Shown in pieces: positions 7,558 through 15,230 of a stretch of DNA of 64,000 bases. A model generated the notes under the pieces. That model searched no databases, had not been told where the DNA came from, and was given only the letters and a program-made list of their open reading frames with translations. Source of the DNA: UBA1672 sp965263215 (lineage in GTDB: Bacteria; Pseudomonadota; Alphaproteobacteria; Micavibrionales; Micavibrionaceae); assembly GCA_965263215.1 (NCBI GenBank), contig OZ253663.1, forward strand, positions 992,001-1,056,000, in the 5' to 3' direction. Numbering within the stretch: the first letter of the stretch is position 1; each line of letters starts with the position of its first letter. A program made the position numbers and the translations under genes.

Positions 7558-9234
7558 TTATGCAAAAAGAGTGCGCTCACTGTAGTCACCAAAGCTTTCA
7601 CCATCTTCACGGTCATTGGCGTATTTGCCGAACAGATCATCCAGAGTTTTCAATATTTCTTCTTCATCCGCTTCTTCGATGTAAACTTTGTTCAAACGCT
7701 CGCCTTCATAATCACCGGCAAGACGGAGCACATATTTGCCTGCAGCCTTTCCAACAAGCCCGATTTCAGCGACATAGGAGCGGCCACAGCCATTCGGGCA
7801 TCCGGTGATGCGTGTCGTAATCGGTCGATCCAGAATATTATGTTTTTTCTGAAGTTCTTCGACTTTGGTCACAAATTCCGGAAGGTATCTTTGCCCTTCT
7901 GCCAGCGCGAGCGGGCATGTCGGCAGAGCAACACAAGCCATGGCTTCGCGCCGCGTGGCGTTCATTGCATCAATCGTGATGCCATTTCGGGCCAGAATTT
8001 CTTCTAATCGGGCCTTATTTTTTTCATCAACGTACGTGAACATGATGTTTTGGTTTGCGGTAAAGCGGAAACCGCAAATATCGGCCTCGGCCACTTCCTT
8101 CATCGCGGTTTTTATGTCGTATCCGTCTTCGTCAATTACGCGTCCGCTTTCGACAAAGGCGGTGTAATACCATTTGCCGTGGGCATCTTCGACCCAGCCA
8201 AACGGGTCACCGCGATGGGTGAAGGCGGGCACTTTTTTGGCGGGCTCGAGCTTAAACCCAAGGCGTTTTTCAAGCTCGCCAACGAAGAAATCAAGGCCGA
8301 GGCGGTCGATGGTGTATTTCAGGCGGGCGAGGTTGCGCGCTTCGCGGTTACCGTAATCACGCTGCACGGCGACAATTTGCCAGCACACATCCAATGTTTT
8401 GTCTTTCGGGATAAAGCCAATGACATCGCCGCGGCGCGGATAAGTGTTTTCATTACCGTGCGTTGCGCCAAGACCGCCACCGATGGAAACATTAAAGCCC
8501 TCAAGTTTATCACCCTCACCAACGGCGATCAGGCCTATGTCATGAACATACACATCGACATCGTTGTGTGGCGGAATTGCAGTAGCAATTTTAAATTTAC
8601 GTGGCAGGTAGATATCTTTGTAGAGCGGATCTTCCTCTGTCGGTTCATCTTGCGGAAGCTTTTCGCCATCTAGCCAGATTTCCTTAAATGCGCCTGTACG
8701 AGGGAGGAGGTGCTCACTGATTTTTGCAGCATATTCATGCACTTCCGCATGGAAGGGCGCCGTTGCAGGGTTTGAACCTGTAATTCCGTTGCGGTTTACG
8801 TCACCACAAGCGGCAATGGCATCAAGGCCAAGTTCGTCGAAATCTTTCATGGTTGGTTTCATGCGCGCCTTTACAACGCCATGAAATTGCACGGTTTGAC
8901 GTGTGGTGATCTTAACCACACCGCTGGCCTTGGTATCACAGCTTTCCTGCAAACCAAGCCATTGTTGCGCGTTGATATCACCGCCGGGAATGCGCAAGCG
9001 GATCATGAATGAATATGCCCATTCTAGTTTTTTGTCTTCGCGCTCTGTGCGTCGGTCACGGTCATCCTGAATGTAGGAGCCGTGGAATTTAATCATTTGC
9101 TTACCGTATTCTGTGACATTCCCTGTCATACGGTTGTCCATTTGTTCCGCAAGGTCACCACGCAGACCGCGGCTTTTTGTTTTAAAGCCTTCGACTTCGG
9201 ATAGATTCTCCGGTTTGTTAATTTCATCAGCCAT
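7558..9234 (-). CDS. cysI: assimilatory sulfite reductase hemoprotein (beta) subunit
   Basis: This 558-residue siroheme and [4Fe-4S] subunit reduces sulfite to sulfide with six electrons from CysJ. The four cluster and siroheme cysteines are C434 and C440 (CVALPTC) and C479 and C483 (CPNGC), the same numbering as I recall for the E. coli enzyme. The N-terminal half has the repeated ferredoxin-like fold of nitrite/sulfite reductases with MIRLRIPGG. Its ATG overlaps the cysJ stop (TAATG), so the subunits are translationally coupled. It is the last recognised gene of the leftward cysG-cysH-cysJ-cysI operon; siroheme comes from CysG encoded in the same transcript. Confidence 0.96.
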   Translation of the reverse strand: MADEINKPENLSEVEGFKTKSRGLRGDLAEQMDNRMTGNVTEYGKQMIKFHGSYIQDDRDRRTEREDKKLEWAYSFMIRLRIPGGDINAQQWLGLQESCDTKASGVVKITTRQTVQFHGVVKARMKPTMKDFDELGLDAIAACGDVNRNGITGSNPATAPFHAEVHEYAAKISEHLLPRTGAFKEIWLDGEKLPQDEPTEEDPLYKDIYLPRKFKIATAIPPHNDVDVYVHDIGLIAVGEGDKLEGFNVSIGGGLGATHGNENTYPRRGDVIGFIPKDKTLDVCWQIVAVQRDYGNREARNLARLKYTIDRLGLDFFVGELEKRLGFKLEPAKKVPAFTHRGDPFGWVEDAHGKWYYTAFVESGRVIDEDGYDIKTAMKEVAEADICGFRFTANQNIMFTYVDEKNKARLEEILARNGITIDAMNATRREAMACVALPTCPLALAEGQRYLPEFVTKVEELQKKHNILDRPITTRITGCPNGCGRSYVAEIGLVGKAAGKYVLRLAGDYEGERLNKVYIEEADEEEILKTLDDLFGKYANDREDGESFGDYSERTLFA

Positions 9235-10715
9235 TAGTACACATCCTTCATATATCTATCATTTTCTTCCATATCGGCGAGGAAGTCCGCCGCATCTTCT
9301 GCCGAAAGGGATTTATGCTCGGCGATAATATCAATCAGAGCTTGATCAACATCTTTACTCATTGGGTCTTTGTTGCCGCATAAATAAATGCTCGCGCCGC
9401 CGTCAATCCATTCTATCACATCTTTTGCGTTTTGTTTCAGGCGGTCTTGCACATAGATTTTATGATCTTGATCACGAGAGAACGCTAGATCAATTTTGTG
9501 TAATACGTCGGTGGCCAGATGTTCCTGCCATTCTGCTTGATAGAGAAAATCACAATGCATATGCTGATCCCCGAATAGTAGCCAGTTACGACCTTCACTG
9601 CCGCGCTCTGATCGCTCATATACAAAGGAACGGAACGGCGCGATGCCAGTGCCCGGGCCAATCATGATGATATCTTTATCATCGCTCGGTAGGTTGAAAA
9701 TTTGATTTTGATGAATGTAAAAATCAATTTCATCACCTTCTTTTAAATCGGCCAGATATTTTGAATAAATGCCGTATCCCGTGCTGCCGTCATCATTGGC
9801 ATGCGTGGCCAAGGCAACGGTCAGATGCACTTCACCTTCATGATAAGCGGGCGAGGAGGCGATAGAATATAGGCGCGGCGCGGCGTCACCCTGATTTTGA
9901 TCGTCCGGAACAATAATACCTGCCGCATCACCGCATGTGTAAATCACATCATCGTCATATTCAATTTCGATGTGGTAGGTTTCCTTATTCGAATCGATAT
10001 CGTTCAAATTCACGATTTCCTTGATCGTGCCTTTGATTGGTTCCAGACGCGTGTAGCCCTTGCCTGAACGTACAACTTGTTCATCCGCAACCGTTAGCGC
10101 GACCGCTTGTGTTTGTGTATCAAGGCCGAATAAATCATCCATATTTTTGACGGTTTGCTCGATCCAGCTTGGTGTGTGGGATGCGTAATCAACATCAAAT
10201 AAAGCGTTTTCTTGAAAAGGTTTCCCGCCCATGCGTTGAAATTCTCTGTCCAGATCGGTTGCGAAACCGCAGAAGATTTCATAACTGGAATCTCCAAGAC
10301 CAAGTACAGCGTAATTTAAGCCTTCCAATGATCCGTCTTTGGCGGCTTTTATGTCTTCATAAAAATTAATCGCCGTTTCGGGCGGGTCGCCTTCACCATG
10401 AGTAGAGCAAAGGAAGATGGATAGTACATCAGGCTTGATGTCTTTTGCCTTCAGGCGGTTTACGGCAGAGTTTTTAACCTTATAACCAGCCGCTTTGGCG
10501 GCCTTCATAACCTGAAGGGAAAGCCCTTTGGAATTGCCTGTTTCAGTGGCGTAATAAATCATCACGGCGGGCTTGTTCGCCGCCGGAGCTTCTGCGCCTG
10601 CGCCTTCAACGCTACCGATTTGACCTTGCATAAAGCCAGCGAGCCAAATTTTCTGTTCATGAGAAGCGGAGCTCATGAGTTGTTCTAATAGTGTTTTTTG
10701 TTCTTTATTGAGCAT
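9234..10715 (-). CDS. cysJ: sulfite reductase flavoprotein (alpha) subunit
   Basis: The 493-residue diflavin reductase passes electrons from NADPH through FAD and FMN to CysI. In order: a short N-terminal leader, a flavodoxin domain (YYATETGNSKG, residues about 51-200), an FAD domain with RLYSIASSPAYHEGEVHLTVAL, an NADP-binding domain with GPGTGIAPFRSF, and the C-terminal aromatic MKDVY typical of CysJ. It is about 100 residues shorter than the E. coli protein, mainly because the connecting region between the flavodoxin and FAD domains is reduced. It starts 2 bp after the cysH stop and overlaps cysI by one base. Confidence 0.95.
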   Translation of the reverse strand: MLNKEQKTLLEQLMSSASHEQKIWLAGFMQGQIGSVEGAGAEAPAANKPAVMIYYATETGNSKGLSLQVMKAAKAAGYKVKNSAVNRLKAKDIKPDVLSIFLCSTHGEGDPPETAINFYEDIKAAKDGSLEGLNYAVLGLGDSSYEIFCGFATDLDREFQRMGGKPFQENALFDVDYASHTPSWIEQTVKNMDDLFGLDTQTQAVALTVADEQVVRSGKGYTRLEPIKGTIKEIVNLNDIDSNKETYHIEIEYDDDVIYTCGDAAGIIVPDDQNQGDAAPRLYSIASSPAYHEGEVHLTVALATHANDDGSTGYGIYSKYLADLKEGDEIDFYIHQNQIFNLPSDDKDIIMIGPGTGIAPFRSFVYERSERGSEGRNWLLFGDQHMHCDFLYQAEWQEHLATDVLHKIDLAFSRDQDHKIYVQDRLKQNAKDVIEWIDGGASIYLCGNKDPMSKDVDQALIDIIAEHKSLSAEDAADFLADMEENDRYMKDVY

Positions 10716-10717
10716 AA

Positions 10718-11455
10718 CTAACCTTTAACTCTCACCAATTTTCCATCAACCATGTGCAGTCCGCATTCTTGTGCGTCATCCCCATCTTGAAACTTAGCTT
10801 CCCACCACCAACGGCCTGCGCGCATTGGCTCGCCTGCCTTGATTGCTCGCGTACATGGTGCGCAGCCGATAGAAGGAAATCCACGATCATGCAATTCGTT
10901 ATAGGGAATATCATGCGCGCGAATATAATCTTTCAGCGTGTCTTCTTCAACATCAATCAGGGGGTAGAGCTTGATTATTCCACGGCCTTCATCCATTTCG
11001 GCAATGGGCAGGTCTTCACGGTTTTCGGAATGGGCGCGTCTTAGGCCGCTGATCCAGATATCAACGCCTTGCAGAGCGCGGTTGAGCGGCTCCACTTTCC
11101 GTACACCGCAGCAATTTTTACGGTTTTCAATACTGTCGAAAAAGCCGTTAATACCTTGGTTGCGCACTAGATCCTGCGTTTTTTCTGCGTCAGGGTAGTA
11201 GGTTTCGACTGAAATGTTTTTGTACTTTTCCCGTGTTTCCTGTGCGACTTTGTGGGTTTCCTCGAAAAGGCGGCCTGTATCAAGTGTAAAAATTTTGACA
11301 GGCGTACCTTGAGCGGCAATTAAGTGCGTGATCACCTGATCTTCGTAGCTTAAGCTTGTCGAGAACGCGATGGTTTGATTGGTGTGTTTTCCAAGTGCCT
11401 TGATGCGATCTTGCCAGGGCAGGGCGCTGAATTCTTCGATGATCTGATTAAGCAA
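10718..11455 (-). CDS. cysH: assimilatory APS reductase (CysH, [4Fe-4S] type)
   Basis: CysH reduces adenylyl sulfate to sulfite with thioredoxin. The frame is open from 11557, but that would run 110 bp into cysG. A TTG at 11455 follows AAGGAG by 7 nt, overlaps the cysG stop by a few bases and gives 245 residues, the usual size, so I take it as the start. The protein has CC at 115-116 and CAPC at 198-201, the four cysteines that hold the cluster in the APS-using branch, and the catalytic ECGLH near the C terminus (C231). PAPS-only enzymes lack those pairs, so APS is the likely substrate. No cysN, cysD or cysC gene is present in the window. Confidence 0.93.
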   Translation of the reverse strand: MLNQIIEEFSALPWQDRIKALGKHTNQTIAFSTSLSYEDQVITHLIAAQGTPVKIFTLDTGRLFEETHKVAQETREKYKNISVETYYPDAEKTQDLVRNQGINGFFDSIENRKNCCGVRKVEPLNRALQGVDIWISGLRRAHSENREDLPIAEMDEGRGIIKLYPLIDVEEDTLKDYIRAHDIPYNELHDRGFPSIGCAPCTRAIKAGEPMRAGRWWWEAKFQDGDDAQECGLHMVDGKLVRVKG

Positions 11456-12893
11456 CTTTCTTCTCCTTTTTATCAAGGGGAGGGAAGTATGAGCCTTTAT
11501 CTTGCGGTGCGTCTTTCCATTGATTCTGATCTGCCCATCGCGCAACATCGCCGACAATCATGGTACACGGGGATGCAAAGGTGGAAGAATCCCAATCCTT
11601 CTCAAATGTACCGATGGTGGAGGGGTATTCGCGGTGGAAATCTGTGGTGCCCTGCTCCACGACAAGCAATGGTGTGTGTGGGGAGTAACCAAGCTCGATT
11701 AATTTTTCGCAGAGCAGAGCATAGTGAGGTGTGCTCATATAAAACACAAAAGTTTCATTTTTTGAATACTTAATTGACTGCCAAAAATCATCGTCTTGTA
11801 ATGTTTTCGTATAAAGCGTTATAAACCGCACAGATAGCGCTCCGCCGCGCTCGGTGAGGGGAATGCCTGCGTATGCAGCGCAGCCATTTGCGGCGGTAAT
11901 GCCCGGTACGATTTGATAGGTCGCGCCAACACGTTTTGCGATTTCTATCTCTTCCGCACCATGCGCATAAACGCCTGGATCTCCACCTTTTAAACGTACA
12001 ACAACATCACCGTTTTTCAGGTGTTCTTCGATCATGGCGTCGATTTGTTCTTGTGTTTTGTGATGTTTATGCCGTGTCTTGCCGACGAATATTTTCTCCG
12101 CATCTTTGCGGGCATATTGCTCAATAATCAGCGGCGAAACGAGGCGATCATACAAAACAATATCAGCCTTGGATAATAACCTGATGGCCTTTACCGTCAT
12201 AAGTTCAGGGTTACCCGGACCTGCACCAACAAGATAAAGTGCGGCCTGTTTATGGTTGGGGTATGTCTCAATCAGATCATCAAATAATTGATCTGCTTTT
12301 TCTCGGTTGCCCTCAAACAGCTCCTCGGCAATCGGCCCATGATAAATTTCTTCGCCAATTAAACGGCGCGGCTGGATCGTAGAAAGCTGCTCTCTCAGTC
12401 TTTTCTTTTTATCGCCCATAAATTTAATCAGATTGGTAAAATTAATCGGCACAACCTGCTCGATAGCATGTTTAACCATACGTGCAAGAACAGGTGACAC
12501 GCCTGATGATGATATTGCGATTTGTAAGTTTCCGCGACGAACAAGGGCAGGGAAGATAAAATCACATAAGGGTGGGTTATCGACCACGTTCACCAAAATG
12601 CCGCGCTTATTACAGTCTTTTGCAATGGTTTCATTCACAGAGTCGTTATCTGTTGCAGCGACAACAATGGTTACGTTTTTTAAATACTTCTTGTGATACT
12701 TTTCGGCGGTCATCTCAAAGCTGTGCTTTTCACAAAGGAGTTCTACGGCGGTACTGATGTTTTCGGCCAAGATATGTACTGTCGCGCCAACGCTTGCCAA
12801 GGCTTCGGTTTTGGCCGCGGCAATCTCTCCGCCACCAACGACAAGAATGGTGCCGTGCTTTTCAGCATTTAAAAATAAAGGGGTGTAACCCAT
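11448..12893 (-). CDS. cysG: siroheme synthase, trifunctional CysG
   Basis: The 481-residue fusion makes siroheme from uroporphyrinogen III. The N-terminal part (1-210) is the precorrin-2 dehydrogenase and sirohydrochlorin ferrochelatase module, with the NAD-binding motif VVGGGEIAAAK. The C-terminal part (about 215-465) is the SAM-dependent uroporphyrinogen methyltransferase, with LVGAGPGNPELMT, LKGGDPGVYAHG and PGITAANGCAAYAGIPLTERG. It is the first gene of the cys operon and its last codons carry the ribosome binding site of cysH, so supply of the cofactor is tied to synthesis of the enzyme that needs it. It is transcribed away from an Rrf2-type regulator. Confidence 0.95.
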   Translation of the reverse strand: MGYTPLFLNAEKHGTILVVGGGEIAAAKTEALASVGATVHILAENISTAVELLCEKHSFEMTAEKYHKKYLKNVTIVVAATDNDSVNETIAKDCNKRGILVNVVDNPPLCDFIFPALVRRGNLQIAISSSGVSPVLARMVKHAIEQVVPINFTNLIKFMGDKKKRLREQLSTIQPRRLIGEEIYHGPIAEELFEGNREKADQLFDDLIETYPNHKQAALYLVGAGPGNPELMTVKAIRLLSKADIVLYDRLVSPLIIEQYARKDAEKIFVGKTRHKHHKTQEQIDAMIEEHLKNGDVVVRLKGGDPGVYAHGAEEIEIAKRVGATYQIVPGITAANGCAAYAGIPLTERGGALSVRFITLYTKTLQDDDFWQSIKYSKNETFVFYMSTPHYALLCEKLIELGYSPHTPLLVVEQGTTDFHREYPSTIGTFEKDWDSSTFASPCTMIVGDVARWADQNQWKDAPQDKGSYFPPLDKKEKKVA

Positions 12894-12928
12894 ATCACTA
12901 AAACCTTTTTATTAAGGGCGGACTATAA

Positions 12929-12951
12929 ATTAACAAATTTAACTTGTAAAT
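12929..12951. promoter_or_regulatory. 23-bp palindrome, candidate operator of the Rrf2-type regulator
   Basis: Between cysG and the divergent regulator gene lies an imperfect inverted repeat made of two 11-bp arms around one central base; 9 of 11 arm pairs match (ATTAACAAATT against AACTTGTAAAT). The 11-1-11 layout is like that known for some Rrf2 proteins such as NsrR. It sits where it could cover both divergent promoters. Operator function is my inference. Confidence 0.5.
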
Positions 12952-12977
12952 ACATTTTTTTTGTGTAATATCGGGAA

Positions 12978-13421
12978 ATGCAAATTTTACCAAACAAATT
13001 ATATTTGGCTATGAATGCGGCGATGTTTATCGCTTATAATGGCACAGAAGATATACCGGTTTCAGGCAGTGCGATTGTGGATTATTGTAATCTGAATAAG
13101 CGCGCTCTTGAGCCCGTATTGCAGCGCCTTTCCGGTGAAGGCTTGATCGTTTCAGTGAAGGGCGCAAAGGGCGGGTATTATATGCCTCATCCTGAAAACA
13201 TCACCTTGCGTGAGGTCGTTGATGCTTTCGTAACAAGCGTTGTGCCTGAAAAGCATGAGTTTGCAGGGTATGATACGATTTTGAATGAGAAATTGGAGAC
13301 TTGCTATGAAAGTTGGCTGGATAGTCTTTCCGATATCAGTTTCAAGCGCCTCTGTCACAAGGCAAGAACAGCAGGTCAACTCGATCCGATAAACACACCT
13401 GTATTGAATTTTGCGATTTAG
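12978..13421 (+). CDS. Rrf2-family transcriptional regulator
   Basis: This 147-residue protein has the Rrf2 winged helix-turn-helix: a recognition region around residues 27-50 and the wing motif GAKGGYYM, equivalent to the family GxxGGY. The three spaced cysteines used by Fe-S members such as IscR are not seen; the few cysteines (in DYCNLN, ETCYES and RLCHKA) are spread differently, so a cluster is doubtful. CymR, a sulfur-metabolism repressor in Gram-positive bacteria, is also an Rrf2 protein without such a cluster. Being divergent from the cys operon with a palindrome between them, this protein probably controls sulfate assimilation and its own gene. Confidence 0.85.
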   Translation: MQILPNKLYLAMNAAMFIAYNGTEDIPVSGSAIVDYCNLNKRALEPVLQRLSGEGLIVSVKGAKGGYYMPHPENITLREVVDAFVTSVVPEKHEFAGYDTILNEKLETCYESWLDSLSDISFKRLCHKARTAGQLDPINTPVLNFAI

Positions 13422-13469
13422 TTTTGAATATTTCTTTGCTTTTGAATTTTTAGATAGTAAATTCCCCGC

Positions 13470-15218
13470 ATGAGTATATTTCGCTGTTTCTTTGCTGTCT
13501 TGGCGTGCGTCGCCTTATCGTCGTGCGTTGCCGATCGTTTGAAATTTTGGGACTCAGCGCCCTCCAAAACATACGAAATTTCAGGGCTTGAGGATAAAGA
13601 AGAAACCAAAGACTATATCCGTACAATTATAGATAAAGGTTTTGCTGAACCGTCTGAAGATGCAGATGATTTGGCCTACATTCAAGAGGCAGTACGTCTT
13701 GATGTGCTTAAGGCGATGCGTGCTAAGGGCTATTACGAAGCAGATGTAAGCTATACTGAGGGAACTGAAGCAGGTAGCTATGCGATTGAGTCAGGACCGT
13801 TGACCACCATTTCAGATGTATCCATTTTACCGAGACACTATGAGAAGGAATTCTCTGATTTGTCTGTTGCGAGCGGTGATGCGCTTGAGGCGACGACAGT
13901 ATTAATCGCGCAAGCTGATCTTTTGAAAAAGGTACGAAAAGACAGCTGCGCTTATGATATTGATGTTGGACACGGCGTTATTCTTGATCCCAATACAAAT
14001 AGTGCGGAGATTATCTATCACATCGAAAAAGGCAAAGATGCCAGTTTAGGCGCGCTGAGCTTTACAGGCGCAGAAACCGTTGATCAATCCTATATTGATA
14101 AGTTGATTACATGGGAAGAGGGGGCGTGCTTTAAACATGAAAAGCTCTCTGCTGTGCGCGATAAGCTGCTTGGTACAGGGCTATTTTCACGGGCGGATAT
14201 GGTACTTCCGGAAGATGCCGCGAAGGTAGATGTTATTCCCGTCGAGTATGCATTGAAGGAGCGTGCACACCGTACAATCAGTGCAGGGTTGAGTTATTAC
14301 ACGGACGAAGGTATCGGCGCAGTGTTTGGATGGGAACACCGAAATTTCTTCGGCAGTGGTGAGAAACTGAAAGCCGAGCTAACGCTATCTATGCTTGAGC
14401 AAGAGTTGGAAACCACCTTAACCAAGCCGTTTTTTTTGCGTAATGACCAAACCCTTTCTCTGCGTGCTTCCGCTGGGCGTGAAGATACGGATGCCTATGA
14501 AAGCCTATCCATTGGCACAGGTTTTGGTATTAAGCGTGACTTTAATGATCATTTATCCGGGCGTGTTGGTGCAGATTTTGAATTAACGCAAATTGAGGAA
14601 GAGGGGGAAGAATCAAGAAATTTCGCTCTTTTAAGCCCTGTCGCAGGAATAACTTATGACAGCCGAGATGATGCCCTTGACCCGCATAAAGGGGCGCTGG
14701 TTAAAATATCCGTAGAGCCGACTGTTGATGTGTTGGGTGAGAGTGATCCATTTGTGAAAAATAAATTCACCGCGCAAACATATTACGAAGCGCATGAAAA
14801 ATTGGTGCTCGCATGTCGTTTAAACGTTGGCTCTATTGTTGGTTCTAATGCGGATAACTTGCCCGCATCAGAGCGATTCTTTGCCGGTGGCGGCGGATCT
14901 GTGCGTGGTTTTGGTTATCAGGAAGTCGGTCCGTTTGAAGACGGTGATCCTGTGGGTGGACGCTCACTCGTGGAAGGTTCATTTGAGCTTCGATTTAAGG
15001 TAACAGAGACTATGGGCGGTGTTGCTTTTGTGGATGCAGGACAGGTGGCGGACAAGGTTACACCTGCGGTGGATGATTTATCCATTGGTGCTGGACTGGG
15101 TTTTCGTTATTATACCGACTTTGGGCCGCTGCGGTTTGATGTTGGTACGCCATTGCGCGGCGATGATAATACAGATGAAAACTTTCAGGTTTATATCAGT
15201 ATCGGACAGGCCTTTTAG
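13470..15218 (+). CDS. tamA: outer membrane assembly protein TamA
   Basis: The 582-residue BamA-superfamily protein has POTRA-like repeats in the first half and a C-terminal 16-strand barrel ending in Phe. The barrel contains the superfamily motif GGGGSVRGFGY and closes with GPLRFDVGTPL and a terminal IGQAF. TamB is encoded 12 bp downstream, which identifies the pair as the TAM complex. The N terminus has a signal peptide ending LSSC at C19, a lipobox-like site that is unusual for TamA; it may be lipidated or may simply be cut by signal peptidase I. A short promoter-sized gap (48 bp) separates it from the Rrf2 gene. Confidence 0.9.
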   Translation: MSIFRCFFAVLACVALSSCVADRLKFWDSAPSKTYEISGLEDKEETKDYIRTIIDKGFAEPSEDADDLAYIQEAVRLDVLKAMRAKGYYEADVSYTEGTEAGSYAIESGPLTTISDVSILPRHYEKEFSDLSVASGDALEATTVLIAQADLLKKVRKDSCAYDIDVGHGVILDPNTNSAEIIYHIEKGKDASLGALSFTGAETVDQSYIDKLITWEEGACFKHEKLSAVRDKLLGTGLFSRADMVLPEDAAKVDVIPVEYALKERAHRTISAGLSYYTDEGIGAVFGWEHRNFFGSGEKLKAELTLSMLEQELETTLTKPFFLRNDQTLSLRASAGREDTDAYESLSIGTGFGIKRDFNDHLSGRVGADFELTQIEEEGEESRNFALLSPVAGITYDSRDDALDPHKGALVKISVEPTVDVLGESDPFVKNKFTAQTYYEAHEKLVLACRLNVGSIVGSNADNLPASERFFAGGGGSVRGFGYQEVGPFEDGDPVGGRSLVEGSFELRFKVTETMGGVAFVDAGQVADKVTPAVDDLSIGAGLGFRYYTDFGPLRFDVGTPLRGDDNTDENFQVYISIGQAF

Positions 15219-15230
15219 GATATTTATTGC

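Noticed and set aside
8050..8673. 207-codon open frame on the plus strand opposite cysI
   Set aside because: It lies wholly inside the well-supported cysI gene; its composition and lack of a ribosome binding site mark it as a shadow frame.
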